From positions 32,683 to 96,682 of the forward strand of contig LUJO01000013.1 of assembly GCA_001689405.1 (NCBI GenBank): a stretch of DNA of 64,000 nt. The letters run 5' to 3'. Positions 32,660 to 41,710 of the stretch are shown piece by piece. The DNA is from Candidatus Homeothermus arabinoxylanisolvens (GTDB lineage Bacteria > Bacteroidota > Bacteroidia > Bacteroidales > Muribaculaceae). Within the stretch, counting starts at the first letter, position 1. Each line of letters begins with the position of its first letter. Under the pieces are notes generated by a model, which did no database searches, was not told where the DNA came from, and saw only the letters and a program-made list of their open reading frames with translations. Both the position numbers and the translations under genes were made by a program.

Positions 32660-33532
32660 TTATTCGTTTTTTTGTCGCTGTAGTGTGGCTGCAAGTGCCT
32701 CCACTTCTTTTACGGTTAGCGGGAAGCCGCTGTCTGTTATCGCACCCGTAGGGCATACGGCCTCGCACTTCCGGCACAGCTTGCATTTTGTGTAGTCGAT
32801 ATATGACAGATTGTTTTCTATCGTTATGGCATCGTGCTGACATGCCTTGCGGCATTTTGAACATCCTATGCAGGCGGCCTTACACTCCTTGAGGGCAAGT
32901 GCTCCGCGCTCTTTGTTGGCACAGGCCACCCACACGCGCCGCCCTTTGGGCCCCTTGTCGCGCAACTCTATTATGTGACGCGGACACGCGGCGGTACAGG
33001 CTCCGCAGCCGGTACATAAATCGGTGTCGACGACGGGCAGACCCGTCAGCGGATCCATATGTATGGCGTTCCAGCGACAAGCGGCCACACAGTCGCCTTG
33101 TCCGAGACATCCGTAGGCGCAGTCGCTTGAGCCTATATAAAGCGCTCCGAGTATGGCGCATGATCCGGCCCCTTCATACTTTGAGGTTACCGGACGGTTT
33201 GTGCACGAACCGTTGCAGTGTATTACGGCTACTTTGGCCGCGGCCGTTGACGGAGCGAGTCCTACTATGTCGCCGATTTTTTTCATTACCTCGGCTCCGG
33301 CTCCGGGACAGGCAAGGTTGTCAAGCGACGAGGCCGTCGCGCATGCGCATGCAAAGTCATGGCATCCGGAACGACCGCATCCGCCGCAGTTGGCGCCCGG
33401 CAGCAGTTCCTCTATGAGGGCTATGCGCGGGTCTTCGTTCACATGAAACTTTTTGGCCACGGCATACAGTATGACTGCTCCGGCTATACCGGTTACTCCC
33501 AGTACTATGATGGCGATTATTACCGATGACAT
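32660..33532 (-). CDS. rnfB: Rnf complex subunit RnfB
   Basis: A 290-residue subunit that accepts electrons from ferredoxin. It has an N-terminal membrane helix (residues 3-25), then a [4Fe-4S] domain with ANCGGCGRSGCHDFA and a following Cys, then several ferredoxin-type clusters (CTGCGACTAACP, CIGCSKCRKACQ, CKLCRKCEAVCP). The number of cluster motifs matches Rnf of anaerobes. Its start overlaps the end of rseC by 13 bp. Confidence 0.96.
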   Translation of the reverse strand: MSSVIIAIIVLGVTGIAGAVILYAVAKKFHVNEDPRIALIEELLPGANCGGCGRSGCHDFACACATASSLDNLACPGAGAEVMKKIGDIVGLAPSTAAAKVAVIHCNGSCTNRPVTSKYEGAGSCAILGALYIGSSDCAYGCLGQGDCVAACRWNAIHMDPLTGLPVVDTDLCTGCGACTAACPRHIIELRDKGPKGRRVWVACANKERGALALKECKAACIGCSKCRKACQHDAITIENNLSYIDYTKCKLCRKCEAVCPTGAITDSGFPLTVKEVEALAATLQRQKNE

Positions 33533-33951
33533 ATCTTCATTCTGTTGAATCCGGTCCTTATCTTATGTCGGAATACATATAGCACGGCATAATATACCGC
33601 TGTAGCGGCAAGCCCGCAACATGCGGCCGTACCTTCCCCGGCGCCTGCCGCGAGTGCTATAAGAACTGCCGCGATGAGCAATATGCACGGCAACGCCAAT
33701 GACATGAGTACGGCGGCCGTCTGCTGTCGTTCGGTGCAATATACGGTAACTTCTTCCCCGATGGCAAATGTATCGGTCGACGCTACGTGTATGTCGATGA
33801 CATTCTGTTTATCCGTACCTTGCGGCCGGCAAAACGATTTTATCGAACATGAGCCGCATTGCCCGCTGTCGTCGTGGAGCGCTACCTTCACTCCATGCGG
33901 CGTTATGTCTGCTACAGTGCCGTTGTGTGACATGCTACTGCTGCCCGACAT
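33520..33951 (-). CDS. rseC: RseC/MucC family protein
   Basis: A 143-residue inner-membrane protein. The N-terminal cytoplasmic part has cysteines in GQCGSCSIKSFC, the family's conserved Cys cluster, and two membrane helices follow at about residues 75-110. In E. coli the SoxR-reducing system combines RseC with Rsx (Rnf) subunits. The 13-bp overlap with rnfB supports a role tied to Rnf, perhaps in assembly or cluster maturation. Confidence 0.85.
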   Translation of the reverse strand: MSGSSSMSHNGTVADITPHGVKVALHDDSGQCGSCSIKSFCRPQGTDKQNVIDIHVASTDTFAIGEEVTVYCTERQQTAAVLMSLALPCILLIAAVLIALAAGAGEGTAACCGLAATAVYYAVLYVFRHKIRTGFNRMKICHR

Positions 33952-33956
33952 ACAAC

Positions 33957-35204
33957 TCAGTCGTCGAGCTTGTGTATGACAAGGCCCGATCTTAATTTGG
34001 GCTCAAACCATGTGGTTTTGGGTGGCATGATATTGCCCGTATCGGCTATGTTCATAAGTTGGTCCATCGATACGGGATAAAGCGCAAGTGCCATTTTCAT
34101 CTCGCCGGAGTTCACTCTTCGTTTAAGTTCTCCGAGACCTCTTATGCCGCCCACGAAGTCTATGCGTTTGTCGCTTCGCAGGTCATGTATGCCGAGAAGA
34201 TCACGCAGTATAAGGTCGCTTGATATTGTCACATCAAGTTGCCCTATGGGGTCGTTGTCGTCATATCGGCCTTCGCGCGCGGTCAGGCTGTACCACTTGC
34301 CGTCGACATAAAGCGAGAAGTTATGAAGCTTCTCGGGCCGGTATTCGGCTTCGCCCTTTTTCTCTACGATAAAGTCCTTTTCAAGTGCCTTGACAAACTC
34401 GGTGGCTGTCATGCCGTTAAGGTCTTTGACTACACGGTTGTAGTCGATAATCTTGAGGTGCGATGCCGGAAAGGCTACTGCAAGGAAGTAATTGTACTCT
34501 TCATTGCCTGTATGCGCCGGATTCTGTCGGGCCTTTTCATTGCCGACAAGGGCGGCTGCCGCTGTACGGTGATGACCGTCGGCGATGTACAGTGCCGGTA
34601 TGGCGTCAAAGAGTTCGGTTATGCGGTTTATCAGGCCCTCGTTATCGATGACCCAGAAGTGGTGGCCGAAGCCGTCGGGGGCGGTGAAGTCATATTCGGC
34701 TTCGCCTGAGGTAACGTCGCGTATTATCTTCTCAAGCTCCTCGTTGTCGGGAAATGCGAAGAATACAGGCTCTATATTGGCGTTGTTGACGCGCACGTGC
34801 TTCATGCGGTCTTCCTCTTTGTCGCGGCGTGTAAGCTCATGCTTCTTTATGCGCCCTTCCATGTAGTCGTCTACGTTGGCTGCCACTACGAAGCCGTACT
34901 GCGTGCGTCCGTCCATAGTCTGGGCGTATATATAGTAGCGGGGCTTTTCGTCCTGAACGAGCCAGCCTTTCTGTTGAAAGGCGTTGAAGTTGTCGACAGC
35001 CTTGTCATAGACTTTCGGATCGTGCTCGTCGGTTCCGGGCTCAAAATCTATCTCCGGTTTTATTATGTGATAGAGCGATTTTTCATTTCCCTCTGCCTCG
35101 GCGCGTGCCTCTTCGGAATTCAGCACGTCATAGGGCCGCGATGCCACTTCGGTCACAAGTTCGCGGGGAGGGCGTACTCCTCTGAACGGTCTTACTTTTG
35201 CCAT
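33957..35204 (-). CDS. DUF1015 family protein
   Basis: A 415-residue protein of the conserved DUF1015 family, recognised by the opening VRPFRGVRPP, ASRPYDVLNSEEARAEA and ALYIADGHHRTAAA near residue 215. In other Bacteroidales the gene often neighbours serine biosynthesis genes, so a link to serine metabolism has been suggested; that context is absent here. It lies between purA (15 bp gap) and rseC (5 bp gap). The biochemical activity is not established from sequence. Confidence 0.85.
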   Translation of the reverse strand: MAKVRPFRGVRPPRELVTEVASRPYDVLNSEEARAEAEGNEKSLYHIIKPEIDFEPGTDEHDPKVYDKAVDNFNAFQQKGWLVQDEKPRYYIYAQTMDGRTQYGFVVAANVDDYMEGRIKKHELTRRDKEEDRMKHVRVNNANIEPVFFAFPDNEELEKIIRDVTSGEAEYDFTAPDGFGHHFWVIDNEGLINRITELFDAIPALYIADGHHRTAAAALVGNEKARQNPAHTGNEEYNYFLAVAFPASHLKIIDYNRVVKDLNGMTATEFVKALEKDFIVEKKGEAEYRPEKLHNFSLYVDGKWYSLTAREGRYDDNDPIGQLDVTISSDLILRDLLGIHDLRSDKRIDFVGGIRGLGELKRRVNSGEMKMALALYPVSMDQLMNIADTGNIMPPKTTWFEPKLRSGLVIHKLDD

Positions 35205-35219
35205 ATGTCAAGCGGTGGT

Positions 35220-36488
35220 TTAACGTTTGCGTATTATTGTCTGCTCGCGATCCGGGCCTATCGACACGATGGTTATAGGTGTCTCAAGCTCTTTTTCGAG
35301 AAATTCGATATAGTCCTTGAACTGCCGGGGAAATTCGTCCTCGCTCTTGAACGAGGTCATGTCGGTCTTCCAGCCGGGCATGGTCACGTATACCGGGGTT
35401 ATTGTATCCTCTTCGATGGAGAAGGGGAAGTCTTCAACACGTTCGCCGTTTATTTCGTAAGCCACACATGCTTTTATCTCGTCGAAGTCATCGAGAACGT
35501 CGCTTTTCATCATGATGAGCTGGGTGACGCCGTTGAGCATTATGGCATATTTCAGTGCCACGAGGTCAATCCAGCCGCAGCGGCGTTCACGGCCGGTGAC
35601 TGCTCCGTATTCGTGGCCGAGATCGCGTATGCGCTTGCCGGTCTCGTCGAAAAGTTCGGTGGGGAAGGGGCCTGACCCTACACGTGTGCAGTAGGCTTTG
35701 AATATTCCGTATACTTCGCCTATTTTGTTGGGAGCCACGCCAAGACCGGTACATGCGCCTGCACATACGGTGTTGCTTGACGTAACAAACGGATAGCTGC
35801 CGAAGTCTACATCGAGCAGAGTGCCTTGTGCGCCTTCGCACAGCACGCTCTTGCCATTTTTAAGAGCTTTGTTTATGTAGTGCTCGCTGTCTATTATGTC
35901 ATAGCTTTTGAGGTATTCTATGGCGTCGAGCCATTTGGCTTCGAGTTCGCTGAAGTCGGGGTTCTCTCCCATGGCGTTGAGCATTGCTACATGACGGTCG
36001 CGTGCGGCTTTGTATTTGCGGTCAAAGTCATGGCACACGTCGCCGAGACGCAGGCCGTTGCGGCTCACCTTGTCGGTATATGTTGGGCCTATGCCTTTGC
36101 CTGTCGTGCCTATCTTTGCTCCGCCTTTGGCTTTTTCGTTGGCAGCGTCAAGAAGTCGGTGGGTAGGCATGATGAGGTGCGCTTTCTTTGACAGTTTGAG
36201 TACCTCTTTAAGCTTTATGCCGCTCTTTTCGAGCGCTTCCGCTTCCTCGCGGAATAAAACCGGGTCGAGTACTACGCCGTTGCCGATGATGTTGGTCTGT
36301 CCGTGCTGGAATATTCCCGACGGTATTGAACGGAGTACGTATTTCTTACCTTCAAACTCAAGGGTGTGACCCGCGTTGGGGCCGCCTTGAAAACGGGCCA
36401 CCACGTCATAACGGGGTGTAAGTACGTCAACTACTTTTCCTTTCCCTTCATCGCCCCATTGGAGCCCGAGCAAAACGTCAACTTTCAT
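35220..36488 (-). CDS. purA: Adenylosuccinate synthetase
   Basis: A 422-residue enzyme that joins IMP and aspartate with GTP to make adenylosuccinate, the first committed step to AMP. The N-terminal QWGDEGKGK (residues 10-18) is the P-loop-like motif with the catalytic Asp, and GPNAGHTL follows with the catalytic His. IGTTGKGIGPTYTDK and the C-terminal GWKTDM block fit the family. It starts 12 bp after the Fur-family gene and precedes the DUF1015 gene in the same transcript. Confidence 0.97.
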   Translation of the reverse strand: MKVDVLLGLQWGDEGKGKVVDVLTPRYDVVARFQGGPNAGHTLEFEGKKYVLRSIPSGIFQHGQTNIIGNGVVLDPVLFREEAEALEKSGIKLKEVLKLSKKAHLIMPTHRLLDAANEKAKGGAKIGTTGKGIGPTYTDKVSRNGLRLGDVCHDFDRKYKAARDRHVAMLNAMGENPDFSELEAKWLDAIEYLKSYDIIDSEHYINKALKNGKSVLCEGAQGTLLDVDFGSYPFVTSSNTVCAGACTGLGVAPNKIGEVYGIFKAYCTRVGSGPFPTELFDETGKRIRDLGHEYGAVTGRERRCGWIDLVALKYAIMLNGVTQLIMMKSDVLDDFDEIKACVAYEINGERVEDFPFSIEEDTITPVYVTMPGWKTDMTSFKSEDEFPRQFKDYIEFLEKELETPITIVSIGPDREQTIIRKR

Positions 36489-36500
36489 TTCTACGATTAT

Positions 36501-36974
36501 TTAATTTTTACTTTTATGCAAACGTTTGTTACGGCGGGCACATGCCGCGCATGTACCATATACATAAAGACAGAACCAAACGTTGTGAAATGCCGAATAC
36601 TTGCGTGAGCTCATGAACTTCACAAGTTCGGGGTCCTTGGCCTCCTTTATTTTGCCGCATTGCTGACAGATGAGATGCAAGTGATTGGATAATCCGGCCA
36701 CGCGTTCATACTGCATGGGCTGGTTGCCGAACTGATGCCGGCGCACAATACCGCAGTCGGTAAACAGCTCCATCGTATTGTACAGTGTGGCGCGGCTTAC
36801 ATGAAACCCGTCTTCCTCTATAATATCATACAACGTGTCGATGTCAAAGTGGCGGTTCATCTCGCACACTTTGTCAAGTATTGCGTATCGCTCAGGGGTC
36901 TTGCGCAGTTTTTTTATGCGAAGATATTCGGTAAGCGCCGCTTTTGCCGTTGTCCGCGATTTCTCGTCTATCAT
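36501..36974 (-). CDS. Fur-family transcriptional regulator
   Basis: A 157-residue metal-dependent repressor. The winged-helix domain covers residues 10-90 (LRKTPERYAILDKVCEM and HVSRATLYNTMELF), followed by the dimerisation domain with HLHLICQQCGKI and the second structural-zinc pair CAACARR. It could be Fur, PerR or Zur; the sequence alone does not decide. It heads a run of closely spaced genes (purA, DUF1015, rseC, rnf). The -7 box TATCTTTG (36982-36989, minus) predicts a transcript start within about 1 nt of the ATG, so the mRNA may be leaderless. Confidence 0.9.
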   Translation of the reverse strand: MIDEKSRTTAKAALTEYLRIKKLRKTPERYAILDKVCEMNRHFDIDTLYDIIEEDGFHVSRATLYNTMELFTDCGIVRRHQFGNQPMQYERVAGLSNHLHLICQQCGKIKEAKDPELVKFMSSRKYSAFHNVWFCLYVYGTCAACARRNKRLHKSKN

Positions 36975-37028
36975 AGCAGTGCAAAGATACGAATAATTTT
37001 ATCATTAGGTATAATGCATCCGGCTATT

Positions 37029-37205
37029 TTATGGCCGTTCGGAGTCTTCTTCCTTTATTATGAGCAGCGAATCGCCGGCTTTCAGTATGAGGGCTCCGTT
37101 TGGCACCATATATTTTTCGCCGCGCCGTACCATCATCACAAGCGAGCAGGCCGGCAGGTTCATGTCGCGTAGAGTATTATAGTGGTGATGACGGTGATTT
37201 GCTCA
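37029..37205 (-). pseudogene. C-terminal RCK_C remnant of a cation/proton antiporter
   Basis: Reading the minus strand down to a stop at 37029-37031, the last about 60 codons encode LRDMNLPACSLVMMVRRGEK and VPNGALILKAGDSLLII. This is the TrkA-C (RCK_C) domain found at the end of NhaP2/CvrA-type K+/H+ antiporters. An in-frame TGA lies upstream, and no transporter body is present. An ATG at 37163 could start a 44-residue protein, but the domain alone is incomplete. I read it as the stump of a gene deleted between the Fur-family gene and yihY. Confidence 0.6.
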
Positions 37206-37307
37206 CGATGTAAACATGACTTTTTATTGGCCGGTTCAGTTTTTTGAGCTTAATTTGGGCTTTTCACATATAAAATTTGTTATTTTGCAAAACGGTTTAA
37301 TCCACAG

Positions 37308-38702
37308 ATGATGAAAAAGAAAAATACATCGGCTCCTTCACGGGTGGCCCGCTACATATCGTCGCGGGTCGAGCGGTTGCGCGCGTTGTGGCTATACTGC
37401 AGTGAGGGTGTGTGGAACGATACCCGCCGTACATGGAAGGTAAACACCATCAAGACCATAAATCTTTCCGTTAAGTCATTCCTCAACAGCGATCTGCAGA
37501 ACAGGGCCTCGGCTCTTACCTACAATACGCTGCTGGCTATTGTGCCCGCGCTGGCGCTCCTATTTGCCATAGGACGCGGCTTCGGCTTCCAGAACCTGCT
37601 GCAGTCGCAGCTGTTTACGTTTTTCCCTTCGCAGGAAAATGCTCTGCGTGCCGCCCTCGGTTTTGTCGACCATTATCTCGCTCAGGCGTCGCAAGGTGTG
37701 TTTGTGGGGGTCGGTCTTGTGTTTTTGCTGTGGACTATGATATCGCTGATGAGCAACATCGAGTCTGCGTTCAATACCGTATGGGGGGTAAAGAGCGACC
37801 GCACCATGACCCGCAAAGTCATCGATTATACGGCCATTCTGTTTATGCTGCCCATACTGATGGTGTGCTCAAGCGGTATATCGCTGCTGATGTCGACGGC
37901 CATAGTTGACAATCCGCACTTCAGCCTGTTTTCACCGGCGCTGAAGGTCGTGCTCGATTGTGCGCCGTTTGTGCTTACATGGCTGTCGTTTACAGGTATG
38001 TATATGCTTTTCCCCAATACAAAGGTCAAGTTCAGAAATGCTCTGTACTGCGGCATATTCGCCGGTACCGCATTTCAGATACTTCAATATCTTTTCGTGT
38101 CGGGACAGCTGTATGTGTCAAAGTACAATGCCATATACGGCAGCTTCGCATTTCTGCCTTTACTGCTCATATGGCTCCAGCTCGTATGGACCATAACACT
38201 TGCCGGGGCCGTGTTGTGTTACTCCTCGCAAAACATATTCCAGTTTAATTTCAACGGCAACATAAACAACATATCGCTCGATTACAAACGCAAGATAGCC
38301 ATAGTCATAATGACGATTATAGTGAAGCGTTTCGAGCAACAGAAGCCTCCGCTCACCCTCCCTGACTTTGCGGCACTGTATCATATGCCGTCAAGACTCG
38401 TGACTGATCTTATATCGGAAATGTCCGATGCCGGCCTTGTGTCTATCGTTTATTCCGAGACCGAGAAGGACCAGCATGCCTATCAGCCGGCTATGGATAT
38501 AAATAAAATTTCGGTGGGATTGGTGCTTGACCGCCTTAACAAACTTGGCGCTACGGAGTTTATCCCTAATTTTAAAGACGAGTTTGCCCCGGTGATAAAA
38601 GTCGTGTCCGATGCCGTAAAGGATATAATTGATAAAGAATCGGAGATTTTGCTTATGGATCTGCCGGTAAATATTGACGGAACTCCAACAAAAATAAAAT
38701 AA
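37308..38702 (+). CDS. YihY/BrkB family inner membrane protein
   Basis: A 464-residue protein with a basic, cytoplasmic N-terminus and the family's six-helix core at about residues 55-320. Diagnostic segments are RASALTYNTLLAIVPALALL and YGSFAFLPLLLIWLQLVW. The C-terminal about 120 residues form an extra, winged-helix-like soluble domain often fused in Bacteroidetes members. The family was once called ribonuclease BN in error; its function remains unsettled. Confidence 0.88.
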   Translation: MMKKKNTSAPSRVARYISSRVERLRALWLYCSEGVWNDTRRTWKVNTIKTINLSVKSFLNSDLQNRASALTYNTLLAIVPALALLFAIGRGFGFQNLLQSQLFTFFPSQENALRAALGFVDHYLAQASQGVFVGVGLVFLLWTMISLMSNIESAFNTVWGVKSDRTMTRKVIDYTAILFMLPILMVCSSGISLLMSTAIVDNPHFSLFSPALKVVLDCAPFVLTWLSFTGMYMLFPNTKVKFRNALYCGIFAGTAFQILQYLFVSGQLYVSKYNAIYGSFAFLPLLLIWLQLVWTITLAGAVLCYSSQNIFQFNFNGNINNISLDYKRKIAIVIMTIIVKRFEQQKPPLTLPDFAALYHMPSRLVTDLISEMSDAGLVSIVYSETEKDQHAYQPAMDINKISVGLVLDRLNKLGATEFIPNFKDEFAPVIKVVSDAVKDIIDKESEILLMDLPVNIDGTPTKIK

Positions 38703-38715
38703 TATAAACCAATTA

Positions 38716-39105
38716 ATGAAGATTAAAACGATGAAAAATCCAGTTTCAACAATCGCAGCTCCGGGCGCAATAGGCCCCTACAGTCAAGCTATCGATACCG
38801 GTTCAATGTTGTATGCATCGGGCCAGATACCTATCAATCCTGCCGACGGCACCATACCCGAAGGTATAAAGGCGCAGACTGCTCAGTCGCTCGCCAATGT
38901 CAAGGCTATTCTTGACGCTGCCGGTCTTACACTTGACAATGTGGTCAAGACCACCGTGTTTCTTGCCGACATGAATGACTTCGCCGCTATGAACGAAGTA
39001 TATGCCGAGGCGTTCAAGGCTCCTTATCCCGCGCGTTCGGCTGTGGCTGTGCGTGAGCTGCCCAAGAAAGTACTGGTCGAGATCGAGGTTATCGCAGTGC
39101 GTTGA
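38716..39105 (+). CDS. ridA: RidA family enamine/imine deaminase
   Basis: A 129-residue trimeric enzyme of the YjgF/YER057c/UK114 family, which hydrolyses reactive 2-aminoacrylate and related imines made by PLP enzymes. Motifs are GAIGPYSQAI, YASGQIPINP, and ARSAVAVRELPKKVLVEIE, with the active-site Arg (in the ARSAV segment) and Glu near the C-terminus. The start could be 38716 or the ATG at 38731. It lies 13 bp after the yihY-type gene and ends at a strong terminator. Confidence 0.93.
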   Translation: MKIKTMKNPVSTIAAPGAIGPYSQAIDTGSMLYASGQIPINPADGTIPEGIKAQTAQSLANVKAILDAAGLTLDNVVKTTVFLADMNDFAAMNEVYAEAFKAPYPARSAVAVRELPKKVLVEIEVIAVR

Positions 39106-39120
39106 CCTGTCGCTCACATA

Positions 39121-39157
39121 AAAAAAGCGGACGCTCCGACAGGGGCGCCCGCTTTTT
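39121..39157. terminator. Bidirectional terminator between ridA and folC
   Basis: AAAAAGCGG pairs with CCGCTTTTT and an inner CGCTCC/GGGGCG stem completes the hairpin. A- and T-runs on both sides serve the converging ridA (+) and folC (-) genes. Confidence 0.9.
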
Positions 39158-39168
39158 ATGTCTGTGCG

Positions 39169-40449
39169 TTATTGTATGTAGGTGAGAAGGTCGGCTACGA
39201 CAAAAGTGCTGCCGCCTATGAATACCGTGTCGCCGGGAGCGGCGTGTCGGCGCGCCGCATTATAGGCTTCCGCGACTGTGGCATATGCTTTGCCGTGCAG
39301 ACCCGACTCTTCGGCAAGGCGTGCGAGGTCTGCGGCCGGAAGCGCTCTGTTGACCGACGCTTGGGTGAAGTAATAACGGGCGTCGTGCGGCATCATGCCA
39401 AGTATGTGGCTCACATCCTTGTCATTGACGAAACCGATCACCATATGCTTCTCGCCGGGGGCCTTGGCCAGTTGACCGGCAAGATAACTCCATCCGCCCT
39501 CGTTATGCCCTGTGTCGCATACCGTGAACGGTTCATTTGACAGTTTCATCCAGCGGCCTGCAAGCCCTGTTGTCTCACATACCCGTGCGAAGCCTCTTTT
39601 TATTGCGTCAGGAGTTATGTGCAGGCCCGCTTTCTGAAGTTCCGATACCGCGGCCAGTATGGTGGCGGTGTTTTTTAGCTGACACTCTCCGGTAAGCTGT
39701 CCCGTGATGTCGCCGTACGGTGTGCCGCGATAAAGCATACCGTCGGTTGTCGGTGTAGCCGAAGCGAAGGCCGGTGTGTCGTCGGCATACACTGTCGGAG
39801 CTGTCATTTCAGCTGCCTTTTCCGCAAATACCCGTCTTACCGCTCCCGATGATTCGCCTATTACCACAGGCACTCCGTGTTTTATTATGCCGGCTTTTTC
39901 CGACGCTATCTCAGGCAGCGTATTGCCTAAGAATTGCATATGGTCGCGCGATATGTTTGTTATCACGCTCAGCAGGGGGGTGATGATGTTGGTGCTGTCA
40001 AGACGTCCGCCAAGTCCCACCTCGATTACGGCTATATCGACATGCTCTTTGGCGAAGTACTCAAAGGCCATGACCATTGTAAGCTCAAAGAATGACGGCG
40101 CAATAGGCAGATTCTTAGACTTGAACCGTCTGACAAAGTCAACGACCTCATCTTTAGGTATCATTTTGCCGTTTACGCGTATGCGCTCACGAAAGTCCAC
40201 AAGGTGCGGCGATGTGTAAAGTCCGGTTTTGTACCCTGATTCCTGAAGTATGGCGGCAAGGGTGTGGGCTGTCGAGCCCTTGCCGTTCGTGCCGCCTACA
40301 TGCACGGTCGTGTAGAGGTTATGCGGATTGCCGAAAGCGGCGGCCAAGGCTTTCGATGTATCCAGTCCCGGCTTGTAGGCCGGAGCTCCTACCCGTTGAA
40401 ACATCGGTAGCTGGGTGTATAGGAAGTCGAGGGTTTCGTTATAGTCCAT
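39169..40449 (-). CDS. folC: Folylpolyglutamate/dihydrofolate synthase
   Basis: A 426-residue Mur-ligase-fold enzyme that adds glutamate to dihydropteroate and folates. The ATP-binding loop is VGGTNGKGSTAHTLA near residue 55, followed by GLYTSPHLVDFRERIRVNG and the aspartate/histidine region ISRDHMQFLGNT. The C-terminal domain contains CDTGHNEGG. It is 7 bp downstream of the chromate-transporter pair and is the last gene of that transcript. Confidence 0.95.
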   Translation of the reverse strand: MDYNETLDFLYTQLPMFQRVGAPAYKPGLDTSKALAAAFGNPHNLYTTVHVGGTNGKGSTAHTLAAILQESGYKTGLYTSPHLVDFRERIRVNGKMIPKDEVVDFVRRFKSKNLPIAPSFFELTMVMAFEYFAKEHVDIAVIEVGLGGRLDSTNIITPLLSVITNISRDHMQFLGNTLPEIASEKAGIIKHGVPVVIGESSGAVRRVFAEKAAEMTAPTVYADDTPAFASATPTTDGMLYRGTPYGDITGQLTGECQLKNTATILAAVSELQKAGLHITPDAIKRGFARVCETTGLAGRWMKLSNEPFTVCDTGHNEGGWSYLAGQLAKAPGEKHMVIGFVNDKDVSHILGMMPHDARYYFTQASVNRALPAADLARLAEESGLHGKAYATVAEAYNAARRHAAPGDTVFIGGSTFVVADLLTYIQ

Positions 40450-40456
40450 GATTATG

Positions 40457-40984
40457 TCAGTATACTATGAGGCCGACCAAGCCGGCAAGACAGATTATAA
40501 ATATAGGATGTATTTTTGTAAAATAAACGAGGCAGAATGACGCCGCACAGATGGCTATGCTTATTGTATAGTCGGGGAAATTCTGCCTGTTCATAAGCAG
40601 AAGGGCGGCAGATGCTATAAGTCCTATGACTACCGGGCGCAGACCTGTGAAAATACCTTTTATCACGGTAGACTCCCTATGGCGTCGTATGTAGTGGCTG
40701 GCATAGAGCACAAGCAGAAAGGAAGGAAGCGTCACCGTAAGCGTGGTGACGATTGAACCGAATACACTGCCCGTAACCACATAGCCTATGTAGGTGGCGC
40801 TGTTTATACCGATAGGACCCGGTGTCATCTGCGATATAGCCACGATGTCGGTAAACATCTGCTCGGTTATCCATCCCGGAGCCACAACCTCACGCTCTAT
40901 GAGCGCGAGCATGGCATAGCCTCCGCCGAAGCCGAAAAGGCCTATTTTAAGATAGGCCCATATGAGTTTAAGATATACTGTCAT
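40457..40984 (-). CDS. Chromate transporter family protein, second half
   Basis: A 175-residue membrane protein of the CHR family. The signature FGGGYAMLALIEREVV is at residues 17-33, and ISQMTPGPIGINSATYIGY follows. Bacteroidetes often have two short CHR genes that together replace one long two-domain ChrA. It overlaps the other half by 4 bp (ATGA). The natural substrate may be chromate or another anion such as sulfate. Confidence 0.85.
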   Translation of the reverse strand: MTVYLKLIWAYLKIGLFGFGGGYAMLALIEREVVAPGWITEQMFTDIVAISQMTPGPIGINSATYIGYVVTGSVFGSIVTTLTVTLPSFLLVLYASHYIRRHRESTVIKGIFTGLRPVVIGLIASAALLLMNRQNFPDYTISIAICAASFCLVYFTKIHPIFIICLAGLVGLIVY

Positions 40985-41574
40985 TGCCGATTGTCGTTAT
41001 TGCCGGGTTTGTTTAACTTGTCATGTGCGGTTTTCTGTACGTGGCTCAGCCACAGGTATCCTCCGAGCCCTCCGAAGACTATGAATACGATAGGGTTGCA
41101 GCCGATGTATATTAATATGGCCACGACTGCGGGTATCCATACCGTCTTCCACGTTATTTTGGCTGCGCGGGCCGATGACAATACCGGCGCTATTATTAAC
41201 GCTACCACGCAAGGACGTATGCCCATGAATATTTTTGATACTACCGGATTGTTTTTTATTATGTCGGGAGTGAGAAATACGGCTATGGCCAGTATGATCA
41301 GAAACGAGGGAAGGATGGTGCCGGCCGCGGCCACTATACTCCCTTTCAGTCCCCGTAGCCGGTCGCCTATCGACACGGATATGTTTACGGCAAGGATGCC
41401 CGGCAAAGACTGTGACACCGCAAGCAGGTCAAGAAACTCTTCTTTGCTGATCCACCGGTGTTTGTCTACAATTTCGCGCTCGATGATGGATATCATGGCC
41501 CATCCACCTCCAAAAGTGAATGCTCCGATTTTCAGGAAGGTCCAGAATAGTTTAAGATACAGATTGTTCATCAC
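40981..41574 (-). CDS. Chromate transporter family protein, first half
   Basis: A 197-residue paralogue of the adjacent gene, with FTFGGGWAMISIIEREIV near residue 20 and AVSQSLPGILAVNISVSIG. The two halves probably form a heterodimer in the inner membrane. The minus-strand -7 box TAAATTTG (41597-41604), with TTTT 20 bp upstream, is a likely promoter for both halves and folC. Confidence 0.85.
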   Translation of the reverse strand: MMNNLYLKLFWTFLKIGAFTFGGGWAMISIIEREIVDKHRWISKEEFLDLLAVSQSLPGILAVNISVSIGDRLRGLKGSIVAAAGTILPSFLIILAIAVFLTPDIIKNNPVVSKIFMGIRPCVVALIIAPVLSSARAAKITWKTVWIPAVVAILIYIGCNPIVFIVFGGLGGYLWLSHVQKTAHDKLNKPGNNDNRQ

Positions 41575-41710
41575 GAATATACTGACTTTTGCGGTGCAAA
41601 TTTACTAAAAAACGTTTAATGCTGAAAACTATGTTGCCGCCGTAGATATTGATATATGTGTAAATTTCGTTATGTGGAGAAAAAATGGTAACTTCGGGTA
41701 ATAATTGTAT

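Noticed and set aside
30384..33450. Plus-strand frames opposite the rnf genes
   Set aside because: All are shadows of rnfD, rnfC and rnfB caused by the codon bias of the opposite strand.
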